This document shows, one piece after another, positions 1-5,528 of a stretch of DNA of 9,791 nucleotides. The DNA is taken from assembly GCA_027325115.1 (NCBI GenBank), contig DAHWFG010000466.1, positions 1 through 9,791 of the forward strand, written 5' to 3'. The notes under the pieces were generated by a model. That model worked only from the letters and a program-made list of their open reading frames with translations, had not been told where the DNA came from and did no database searches. The position numbers and the translations under genes are program-made. This stretch comes from JAKBCQ01 sp021807585. GTDB lineage: Bacteria > Planctomycetota > Planctomycetia > Isosphaerales > Isosphaeraceae. Numbering within the stretch: the first letter of the stretch is position 1; each line of letters opens with the position of its first letter.

Positions 1-4
1 GTTC

Positions 5-55
5 TTATTCGTGTATTTGAAAAAATACCGGCTCGGTCGGCGCCTCGCCCTCCCG
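5..55. repeat. 51-bp direct repeat, copy 1
   Basis: This copy matches 117-167 over 51 bases with one difference (G at 46, C at 158), a period of 112 bases. Inside it, GTATTT (13-18) and AAATAC (23-28) pair around a GAAA loop (19-22). With T12 bulged, CG 10-11 can pair with CG 29-30 and lengthen the stem. The period is not a multiple of three, so the copies fall in different reading frames and conservation is at the nucleotide level. The repeat may extend left of the window. Confidence 0.9.
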
Positions 56-116
56 AAGAAAAAAATTCAAGGCCGGTCATTTTCCAGGAGGGCGAACCTC
101 CGTGTGAGCCGTCTTT

Positions 117-167
117 TTATTCGTGTATTTGAAAAAATACCGGCTCGGTCGGCGCCTCCCCCTCCCG
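117..167. repeat. 51-bp direct repeat, copy 2
   Basis: Second copy of the 5-55 repeat, with the same GAAA-capped hairpin at 125-140. In this copy an outer arm is also visible: GAGCCG (106-111) is complementary to CGGCTC (141-146), directly abutting the inner stem on its 3' side. The folded unit would therefore be about 106-146, with a 13-base bulge (112-124) on the 5' side. The equivalent 5' arm for copy 1 would lie left of the window. Confidence 0.9.
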
Positions 168-519
168 GAGATACGCTCTCGCGACCCAAACCAAACCTGA
201 TGTCGTCGCGGGGGCGAAGGGGGGAATTCGCCGAGAGTCAATCGATCGATCGGTAGGTGAATCGTTAAGTTCCGAATCACGTCGATCGGTCTAAAATCCA
301 TACACTAAACGACCGCGCGAGCGGAGTGCAAGACCCGTTTTCCATTTTTCTCGGTTTTTTTGGAGGGCTTTCGTGATCATTGAAAAGGCTTGTTTTTCAG
401 GGTTTAGCTCGCGATTCTCTAGAATTAATGTCCCATATCATGAAACCATGGTCGCGATCGTGTTGATTTCGGCCGCGGAGCTCGATGCCGGCGCGAGTGT
501 ATCGGGATAGGCTTGGCTC

Positions 520-1086
520 TCATGTTCCGAGGGCGCGATTGATTGCTTCGCGATCGATCTCTCGCCAAGCTCCTGGAGCGAGATCCCCCAGAACGATCGG
601 CCCGATCGCGACCCGGACGAGCCGCAACGTCGGCAAGCCGACCGCCGCGGTCATGCGTCTGACCTGGCGATTCCTCCCCTCGCGAATCGTCAGCTTGATC
701 CAAGACGTGGGAACATTTTTGCGAAAGCGAATCGGTATCGATCTCGGCGCAAGGCCCACGGGCTCGTCGATTCGCTCGGCTTCCGCGGGCCTCGTTAACC
801 CGTCGTTTAAGACGATCCCGCGGGTAAGCGATTCGAGAGCGGAGTCGGTCGCGATCCCCTCGACCTGCGCCCAATACGTTTTCGCGTGCGAAAATCGGGG
901 ATCGGTCAGCCGGTGAGCCGTCGCGCCGTCGTCGGTTAAGAGCAACAAGCCTTCGCTATCGCGGTCGAGCCTGCCCGCGGGATATACGCCGGGTACGTTC
1001 ACGTAATCGGCGAGCGTCGCGCGACCCGAGTCGTCGCGAAATTGACACAAAACATCATAAGGCTTGTAAATTTTGATATACCGCAT
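520..1086 (-). CDS. rluE: 23S rRNA pseudouridine(2457) synthase, RluE type
   Basis: This enzyme isomerises a uridine of 23S rRNA (U2457 in E. coli numbering) to pseudouridine during ribosome assembly in the cytoplasm. The 188-residue protein opens with KPYDVLCQF (8-16), then GVYPAGRLDRDSEGL (33-47), where Asp41 in GRLD is the expected catalytic aspartate. Later come VPTSW and EGRNRQVRRMTAAVG, with FPTLRL-like PTLRLVR after it. These blocks match E. coli RluE closely and place it in the RsuA/RluE group. No S4 domain is present, as is usual for RluE. I chose ATG 1086 because the KPYD motif starts seven residues later; a longer frame to 1227 overlaps the upstream gene. It lies 20 bases after that gene's stop and probably shares its transcript. 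No Shine-Dalgarno sequence is visible before the start. Confidence 0.93.
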   Translation of the reverse strand: MRYIKIYKPYDVLCQFRDDSGRATLADYVNVPGVYPAGRLDRDSEGLLLLTDDGATAHRLTDPRFSHAKTYWAQVEGIATDSALESLTRGIVLNDGLTRPAEAERIDEPVGLAPRSIPIRFRKNVPTSWIKLTIREGRNRQVRRMTAAVGLPTLRLVRVAIGPIVLGDLAPGAWREIDREAINRALGT

Positions 1087-1106
1087 AAAAGGATTAGCTC
1101 GACGAT

Positions 1107-2582
1107 TTATCCGTGTCCGAAACCCCGATCCAACGCGTCGATCTCGCGCAACTTGGCCGAATAAACGTTGCGGAAGGTGTCTTGATCGACGGTGAATCGG
1201 GGCGAGTCCTCGGTGTGGCGATGACAATGTTCTTCAATCAATTTATGCAAGAACTTGAACAATTGCCGAGGCGTGCGAAGATTCGCGAGCGCGTCTTTGA
1301 GCGTATCGTCGGAGACCGATTCGTCGATGAATTGACGAAGCCGCGGGCCGGCGCCGTCGGCGGTCGGGTCGATCGAGCACGCGCGGAGTCGATCGGTGGC
1401 GAGATCGTAAAGCGAAGGCCCGGTCCATCTGAGCGGTTTGATCAAATTCAACTTATCGGGGCGCGCCTTGTCGTAAAATTCCTTTTCTTCTTTCTCGAGA
1501 TAATACGCGAGTTCGATCGGCAGCAGGAGTTTGACGCCGATCCCGGGATGTCTGAGGAACTTGTGATCGAGCAACGGCCAGATCAACGAGCGCATTTTTC
1601 GAGGGTCCCCCTCGATCATCTGCGGCTCGTCGACACGGTCGATCAATACGACGATCCCTGAATATCCAAGTTTATTGATAAGTCCTTGAAATTTGCGGAG
1701 CAATTCGTAGCGTTTCTCCTCGCCTCCGGTCGCCGACGACGTGGGCATCGGCTGACCTCCGAGTTCGGTCGGCTGAAACCAAAGGAGTTCCCAACGGAGC
1801 GCCCAGGGATCGCGGCTTAAGACTCTGAGTCCTTTGCGAATATCGGCGGCGAACCAGACGGCTCGGGCCATCCGCCAGCCCCAATAAAGCCAGCCCGCGC
1901 ATACCACGAGCAAGAGCCAAGGCCACACCGACCAAACACGCAACCTGGGAAAAGCCGCGGTCAAGGCCGCGACGACGATCGTCGTACCGACGCCGATTTG
2001 GATGTCGCGACGGCTCCAAAGCGGGCGGAAACCCGAACGTCTGCGGAGCTTGCTCCAGCGTTGTTCGATCGGCTCGCGAGTCGATTGATCGTACAAGGCC
2101 GCGAGCAGGAGGAGGTCGCGGCGTTGATCGACGCTGAGGACGGTGAGATCGGCTTTCTCGGCGATCAGCTCGTCGACGAGGCGGGTCGTTCCGAGCGCCA
2201 GGATCGCGTCCATATGATCTTGCAAACGCCACGATTTGAGCGCCGAGACGTCGTCGCGAGCGCGGGTCGCGGCTTTGAAATGATCTAAAAATGGATTGAA
2301 ATCGTCATAAGAGATTACAAACACGCGTTGATTGGAATTGGCCTGGTTGTGGGCTTCGAGTTCGGCCTCGGCTTGGAGCCTGAGCGCGGTTTTTCCGCTT
2401 CCTTTTTCGCCGAAGACGACGGCGGTCGAGGGGTCGACGGGGCTGCCGTAGAATTTATCCCAAGCGGGGTGATGGATTTTCCAGAGGCATCCGCTTTTGA
2501 AGACCGTATCGGTGCGTGCGTCTTCCTCGCTGAAGGGGTTGCCGACGATGCCGTGCCGCCGCAAGAACTGATCGGTTTTCAT
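1107..2582 (-). CDS. KAP-like membrane-anchored P-loop ATPase
   Basis: A 491-residue predicted ATPase. A Walker A motif GEKGSGKT lies at 58-65 and a Walker B-like segment IVVLIDRVDE at 310-319. Between them are two hydrophobic helices (about 195-211 and 219-236) with basic flanks, so the nucleotide-binding domain is split by a membrane hairpin. That layout, and the LRTPRQLFKFLHKLIEEH segment near 435-452, resemble the KAP family of P-loop NTPases, in which an NPR-type motif follows the core. The N-terminus (GIVGNPFSEEDA, 11-22) also recalls ExeA-like and Sll1717-type ATPases. The function is unknown; some KAP proteins act in phage exclusion (PifA) and others scaffold membrane complexes. The frame is open to 2843, but that would overlap the divergent modA start and add low-complexity residues. 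ATG 2582 was chosen; ATG 2597 is also possible. rluE follows 20 bases downstream. Confidence 0.72.
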   Translation of the reverse strand: MKTDQFLRRHGIVGNPFSEEDARTDTVFKSGCLWKIHHPAWDKFYGSPVDPSTAVVFGEKGSGKTALRLQAEAELEAHNQANSNQRVFVISYDDFNPFLDHFKAATRARDDVSALKSWRLQDHMDAILALGTTRLVDELIAEKADLTVLSVDQRRDLLLLAALYDQSTREPIEQRWSKLRRRSGFRPLWSRRDIQIGVGTTIVVAALTAAFPRLRVWSVWPWLLLVVCAGWLYWGWRMARAVWFAADIRKGLRVLSRDPWALRWELLWFQPTELGGQPMPTSSATGGEEKRYELLRKFQGLINKLGYSGIVVLIDRVDEPQMIEGDPRKMRSLIWPLLDHKFLRHPGIGVKLLLPIELAYYLEKEEKEFYDKARPDKLNLIKPLRWTGPSLYDLATDRLRACSIDPTADGAGPRLRQFIDESVSDDTLKDALANLRTPRQLFKFLHKLIEEHCHRHTEDSPRFTVDQDTFRNVYSAKLREIDALDRGFGHG

Positions 2583-2667
2583 CGCGTGAAATCTCATCCC
2601 GAACCGAGCGCGAACCGAGCCGAAACGGACCGGCGTGGCGAGCGCGAGGCGAAACATTCGACGTATC

Positions 2668-2697
2668 GTCATAACCGATCGAGCCCTCGATCCGCAA
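2668..2697 (-). promoter_or_regulatory. Weak promoter candidate for the ATPase gene
   Basis: Read on the minus strand, TTGCGG (2697-2692) and TATGAC (2673-2668) are separated by 18 bases. They match 3 of 6 and 4 of 6 consensus positions. The start site would fall near 2661, about 80 bases before ATG 2582. Only suggestive. Confidence 0.25.
2677..2692. promoter_or_regulatory. 16-bp palindrome between divergent genes
   Basis: GATCGAG (2677-2683) and CTCGATC (2686-2692) are perfect reverse complements with a 2-base centre. The palindrome lies in the spacer of the weak minus-strand promoter and 20 bases upstream of the modA -35 box, so it could be an operator serving either gene. GATC-containing palindromes are common in this DNA, which lowers its weight. 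Confidence 0.3.
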
Positions 2698-2711
2698 TCG
2701 ACGTCGGCGGA

Positions 2712-2741
2712 TTGACTGGCGCGCGTCGTCCGATCTACGAT
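2712..2741 (+). promoter_or_regulatory. Sigma-70-like promoter of modA
   Basis: TTGACT (2712-2717) and TACGAT (2736-2741) are separated by 18 bases and match 5 of 6 and 4 of 6 consensus positions. Transcription would begin near 2748, about 26 bases before the modA start. A GAGG at 2762-2765 is a plausible ribosome binding site. Confidence 0.6.
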
Positions 2742-2773
2742 GATTTCACACTCAAACGTCCCGAGGCGGCGGC

Positions 2774-3556
2774 ATGAATCGATCGACCACGCGTGGAATT
2801 CTGGCGTTGACGTTTTTTGTCGGCTGTATCGATCCTCCGCCACGTGTCGAGCCCAAAATCCTTCGCGTCGCCGCGGCGAGCGAGCTTTTCGAGGCGGCGT
2901 CCAAGATCGTCGCCGAGTTCGAGAAGCGTTCGAAGGGAACGATCAAGGTCGTCGTCACGCACCGAGACTCAAAAGGTCTCGCCGATCAAATACGCTCGGG
3001 AACGAGCTTTGATTTATTTTTATCCACTGATATGTCGACGATCGATGCGCTCGTGAAAGACGGATTGATAGAAGCCGATTCGGCGCGACGGTTCGCGTTC
3101 GGCGTGCTTGTGATCGCTCGATCTCCCGACGCGACGGGTGAGATCACGTCGATCGCCGAGTTGGATCGGCCCGAGATTAAGAAGATCGCGATCGCCGATC
3201 CTGCTCAAACGCGCAGCGGCGCGGTGGCGACCGAGGCGCTCAAGAGTTCGGGCGTGTTCGAGCGGATCGAACCCAAACTCGTTCGAGCCGAAACGACTCG
3301 AGGGACGCTCGCCTTGATGCAAACAGGGAGCGCCGATTTCGCCTTCGTCGACGAATCGATCGCCGCGGCGGCGGGGCTCGAATTCGTGATCGTCGATCCC
3401 AAATCGTATCGACCGATCGAATACGGGCTAGGCGTCTTGAAGCGATCGCGGAACGCCGATCGCGGCCGCGCGCTCGCGTCGTTCATCACGAGCGAAGAGG
3501 GGGAAACAATCCTCGCCAAGAGCGGCTTCTCGCGCGCGTCCGGGTCGACTCACTAA
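2774..3556 (+). CDS. modA: Molybdate/tungstate-binding lipoprotein, ModA type
   Basis: A 260-residue solute-binding protein that would capture molybdate or a similar oxyanion outside the membrane and hand it to an ABC permease. The N-terminus is a lipoprotein signal with hydrophobic stretch ILALTFFVGC and lipid-acceptor Cys18; Phe at -3 of the lipobox is unusual. Mature landmarks follow the ModA order: LRVAAASELFEAA (30-42, Ser36), RDSKGLADQI (64-73, Ser66), FDLFLSTD (79-86), IAIADPAQTRSGAVATEAL (138-156), and TGSADFAFVDESIA (184-197). Ser36 and Ser66 are the likely oxyanion ligands by analogy with E. coli ModA. The start has a GAGG site 8 bases upstream and a good promoter. A ModE-like gene follows after 32 bases, which supports the substrate. 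No modB or modC is nearby, so the permease must be elsewhere or absent. A less specific anion specificity is possible. Confidence 0.85.
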   Translation: MNRSTTRGILALTFFVGCIDPPPRVEPKILRVAAASELFEAASKIVAEFEKRSKGTIKVVVTHRDSKGLADQIRSGTSFDLFLSTDMSTIDALVKDGLIEADSARRFAFGVLVIARSPDATGEITSIAELDRPEIKKIAIADPAQTRSGAVATEALKSSGVFERIEPKLVRAETTRGTLALMQTGSADFAFVDESIAAAAGLEFVIVDPKSYRPIEYGLGVLKRSRNADRGRALASFITSEEGETILAKSGFSRASGSTH

Positions 3557-3573
3557 GATAGAGGTCATTTTTC

Positions 3574-3588
3574 AAGAAATTCTTTTTT
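3574..3588 (+). promoter_or_regulatory. Inverted repeat and T-run abutting the modE start
   Basis: AAGAA (3574-3578) and TTCTT (3580-3584) are perfect complements around one base. A T-run to 3588 leads directly into ATG 3589. No Shine-Dalgarno sequence is present. Because of the one-base centre it is better read as a protein-binding palindrome than an RNA hairpin. Confidence 0.25.
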
Positions 3589-3951
3589 ATGATTCATCCG
3601 CGAGTGAGGATCTGGTTCGAGAACGACGAAGGGTGGGGCTTCGGGCTCGGCCTCGTCGAGATTTTACAGGCGGTCGATCGAACCGGATCGATCAAGAACG
3701 CCGCGGTCGATTTGGGACGGAGTTATCGTCATGTTTGGAGTCGAATTAAAGAGGCGGAAGCGGCGCTGGGTCGTCCGCTCGCGATGACGACGGTCGGAGG
3801 CCGCGGAACGAGGCGAGCCGAGATCACCGAGGCGGCGCGGGTCTTGATCGACGAATTCCTTAAGATCCGCGATCGGACGATCGACTTCATGGAAAAAGAA
3901 TGCGCGAATCGGCTCGATCGGCTTTCGTCGTCTTCGGTCAGAGATTGCTAA
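3589..3951 (+). CDS. ModE-like one-domain transcription regulator
   Basis: A 120-residue winged helix-turn-helix protein of the ModE N-terminal (LysR-like) type. Such domains bind operators of molybdate transport or molybdoenzyme genes. GLGLVEILQAVDRTGSIKNAAVDLG (19-43) is the start of the helix-turn-helix, and SYRHVWSRIKEAEAALGRPL (45-64) contains the recognition helix. TVGGRGTRRAEITEAARVLIDEF forms the wing and following helix; the GGR.G...T pattern is typical of ModE. The two C-terminal TOBE/Mop molybdate-binding domains of E. coli ModE (about 262 residues) are absent, so this protein either senses nothing itself or works with a partner. One-domain ModE homologues are known in other bacteria. 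The gene lies 32 bases after modA on the same strand, probably in one transcript. The upstream sequence lacks a ribosome binding site, and the ATG is preceded directly by a T-run. Confidence 0.82.
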   Translation: MIHPRVRIWFENDEGWGFGLGLVEILQAVDRTGSIKNAAVDLGRSYRHVWSRIKEAEAALGRPLAMTTVGGRGTRRAEITEAARVLIDEFLKIRDRTIDFMEKECANRLDRLSSSSVRDC

Positions 3952-3997
3952 TATTATTATCACTTTTCAGATATCGGCGAATAGCGAGACGGCGTTT

Positions 3998-4005
3998 GGG
4001 GAGGG
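3998..4005 (+). promoter_or_regulatory. Strong ribosome binding site fixing the SRAP start
   Basis: GGGGAGGG lies 8 bases before ATG 4014. It fixes the SRAP start there rather than at an ATG at 3900 in the same frame. This matters because cysteine 2 must become N-terminal for activity. Confidence 0.8.
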
Positions 4006-4013
4006 TCGGCTTG

Positions 4014-4682
4014 ATGTGCGGTCGATTTAGTCTGAGGGGGGATCCGCGGGTGATCGCCGACGAATTCGAGGTCGACGAGATCCCCGAGATTCCCCGCCGG
4101 TTCAACATCGCGCCGACGACTCCGATCGCTTCGATTCGGGTCGACGCGCACACGGCAAAGCGTGAACTGACGTTCATGCGTTGGGGTCTTGTTCCCGCGT
4201 GGGCGGACGATCCCAAAATCGGCGCACGGATGATCAACGCTCGATGCGAGACGATCGACGAGAAAAATTCATTCAAGCATCCGTTTAAACGTAAGCGTTG
4301 TCTGGTGATCGCCGACGGGTTTTACGAGTGGCAGACGACCGAGCTCGGCAAACGACCGTTTTTCATTCACAAGACGAACGATCGTCCGTTTGGATTCGCG
4401 GCGATCTGGGATCATTGGGGAAGAGACGGGGGCGAGTTCGAATCGGCGGCGATCATCACGACCGATCCCAACGCGTTGATGAAGCCGATTCACGATCGGA
4501 TGCCGGTGATTCTGGGGCGCGAAGATTACGCGGCGTGGCTCGACCCGAATTGGAACGATGTCGCATCGCTTAAGGCGCTTCTCCGCGCGTGTTCACCCGA
4601 CGGTTGGGAGGCGTATCCCGTCGCGAGCGTCGTCAACAATCCCAGAAACGACGTTGAAGCGTGCATCGAGCGGGTCGCTTGA
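4014..4682 (+). CDS. SRAP-family abasic-site-protecting protein (YedK/HMCES)
   Basis: A 222-residue SOS-response-associated peptidase-fold protein. Known family members cap abasic sites in single-stranded DNA: after Met removal Cys2 forms a thiazolidine crosslink with the ring-opened sugar. All key residues are present at the E. coli YedK numbering: Cys2 (MCGRF), Asn75 (INAR), Glu105 (GFYEW) and His160 (IHDRMP). Other family blocks are PRRFNIAPT (27-35), RWGLVPAWADD (56-66) and SVVNNPRND (205-213). The start is set by a strong GGGGAGGG site and by the need for Cys2. The gene sits 62 bases after modE-like on the same strand; co-transcription is possible but no functional link is known. No SOS-box-like operator is evident upstream. 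Length and active site are complete, so it should be functional. Confidence 0.95.
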   Translation: MCGRFSLRGDPRVIADEFEVDEIPEIPRRFNIAPTTPIASIRVDAHTAKRELTFMRWGLVPAWADDPKIGARMINARCETIDEKNSFKHPFKRKRCLVIADGFYEWQTTELGKRPFFIHKTNDRPFGFAAIWDHWGRDGGEFESAAIITTDPNALMKPIHDRMPVILGREDYAAWLDPNWNDVASLKALLRACSPDGWEAYPVASVVNNPRNDVEACIERVA

Positions 4683-4976
4683 TCGGGGTATGTCGTTATT
4701 TTGCAACATGTGTTGAGCGTTTCCGCAACGTCGACTCGTTTTGCACCGACGGCGCCTAATTCCAAGGCGACTCTGTAAAAGATTCCAGCAAAGCTAGCCG
4801 CATCACCGAAACTGTGGAATCGCCCCCGCTTTTCTTTGCGCCAAGCTTCGTGATTCTTCACCTCGATCGACCCGGCGACGTACCTGGCGATCGACTTGGA
4901 ACAGCCGCGTGAATGCGACTTCCAAACACCCGATTCGGCCTCGTGAATGACGATTTAACGCCTTGTTATTACTTAT

Positions 4977-5006
4977 GTTATATTAATGAATTCGATCGGA
5001 TATAAC
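4977..5006. promoter_or_regulatory. Interrupted inverted repeat resembling ModE half-sites
   Basis: GTTATAT (4977-4983) and ATATAAC (5000-5006) are perfect complements 16 bases apart, within an A/T-rich patch. From memory, E. coli ModE operators have CGTTATAT/ATAACG-type half-sites about 8 bases apart. The halves here look similar, but the spacing is wrong and the site is about 1 kb beyond modE-like. Operator status is speculative. Confidence 0.22.
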
Positions 5007-5193
5007 GGTCCGAGCGAGGGGGATCCCGGGGATTGAATCGACGCGACGATCGGACGATTTCTCGTTGGAAGCGCGAATCGAATGGATTCGAGACATTCTT
5101 GGCCTGGCATTTGCTCTATTGATGAATCGTTCGACTCGCCTCTTCCTAAGAGTGCCATGCACAAGGGATTGGAACCCGAAGGGTGAAAGTCTT

Positions 5194-5219
5194 CGTCGTC
5201 GCGATGATTTCGGACGACG
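5194..5219 (+). other. Stem-loop upstream of an extended -10 box
   Basis: CGTCGTC (5194-5200) pairs perfectly with GACGACG (5213-5219) around a 12-base loop. It ends 5 bases before the TGGTATACT element. It could be a DNA operator overlapping the promoter or a structure in a transcript from further upstream. Confidence 0.35.
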
Positions 5220-5223
5220 CGCG

Positions 5224-5232
5224 TGGTATACT
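5224..5232 (+). promoter_or_regulatory. Extended -10 promoter candidate for the 80-residue gene
   Basis: TGGTATACT contains a TATACT -10 box (5 of 6) with the TGn extension, which can replace a -35 box; no good -35 is visible. Transcription would begin near 5239, giving a leader of about 290 bases before the gene at 5529. The palindrome AACCAA-T-TTGGTT (5256-5268) would lie early in that leader and could be an operator. Confidence 0.4.
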
Positions 5233-5255
5233 TGAAGTTGTGTTCCGAGTGATCG

Positions 5256-5268
5256 AACCAATTTGGTT
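5256..5268. promoter_or_regulatory. 13-bp palindrome downstream of the extended -10 box
   Basis: AACCAA (5256-5261) and TTGGTT (5263-5268) are perfect complements around a single T, with C5254/G5270 also matching. The position, about 17 bases after the predicted start site, suits a repressor operator. No regulator is encoded next to it. Confidence 0.3.
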
Positions 5269-5528
5269 TGAAACTCGTCTACACGGTGGGGACGAATCGA
5301 GTAAGATTGCGTAGCGTTATTTGTCCTGTTCATTCCGTCGAGCATGGGTTCATGAGCGGTGATTCGGTCGCGATGGGAAAAATGCGACGCGAACGAAATC
5401 GTGTGGAACCAAACGGCTCGATGAAGCGTTATTAATGGTAGAGGTTACGCCCCGGAACCACAGTCAATCGGAAACGCCGAAGCCTCCCGCGGAGCGCGTT
5501 TTCAAATAACCCGAGAAAGGGGTTCGCC

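Larger units (their letters stand above)
1..519. other. Gene-free left flank with structured repeats
   Basis: No reading frame here looks like a protein: the open frames are short, arginine/serine/proline-rich and unlike any family I know. The stretch holds two copies of a 51-base repeat (entered separately). It also has small hairpins at 87-101 (GGAGG-GCGAA-CCTCC) and 313-324 (CCGC-GCGA-GCGG), and an A/T-rich inverted repeat at 381-399 (TGAAAA, 7-base loop, TTTTCA). The last lies about 120 bases beyond the minus-strand rluE stop and could mark the end of that transcript, but no T-run follows it in that direction, so it is not a convincing terminator. Confidence 0.6.
4683..5528. other. Gene-poor, GATC-depleted interval with several palindromes
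   Basis: No confidently recognised gene lies in these 846 bases. GATC occurs 6 times in 4685-5528 by hand count, against 16 times in the 600 bases 3001-3600. Contents: a minus-strand open frame from about 4954 down into the SRAP 3' end, without an ATG and of unknown family; an interrupted inverted repeat at 4977-5006; a hairpin at 5194-5219; an extended -10 box at 5224-5232; a palindrome at 5254-5270; and two tiny plus-strand frames (5352-5435, 27 residues; 5435-5509, 24 residues) overlapping as TAATG. It may be decayed or acquired DNA plus the long leader of the small gene at 5529. Confidence 0.6.

Noticed and set aside
1..167. CRISPR array
   Set aside because: Only two copies, 51-base repeat, 61-base intervening sequence, and no cas genes in the window.
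11..301. Open frames on both strands in the left flank (11-256 plus, 77-301 minus)
   Set aside because: They are rich in Arg/Ser/Pro, run through the two repeat copies in different frames, and have no ribosome site or family resemblance.
381..399. Terminator for the rluE transcript
   Set aside because: The A/T-only stem of six pairs is weak and no T-run follows on the minus strand.
425..916. Long frames overlapping rluE in other frames
   Set aside because: Antisense or out-of-frame shadows of a gene with a clear family match.
2583..2843. N-terminal extension of the ATPase gene up to 2843
   Set aside because: It would overlap the modA start and promoter, adds low-complexity residues, and the family-like N-terminus begins at MKTDQF.
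3900..4013. Upstream start for the SRAP protein at 3900
   Set aside because: The catalytic Cys must be residue 2, and a strong ribosome site precedes ATG 4014.
4983..5345. 120-residue minus-strand frame
   Set aside because: Arg/Ser-rich with no recognisable motif, no ribosome site, and it runs through several palindromes.
5165..5528. tRNA or known riboswitch in the leader region
   Set aside because: No T-loop GTTCGANNC, no cloverleaf and no riboswitch core that I recognise.
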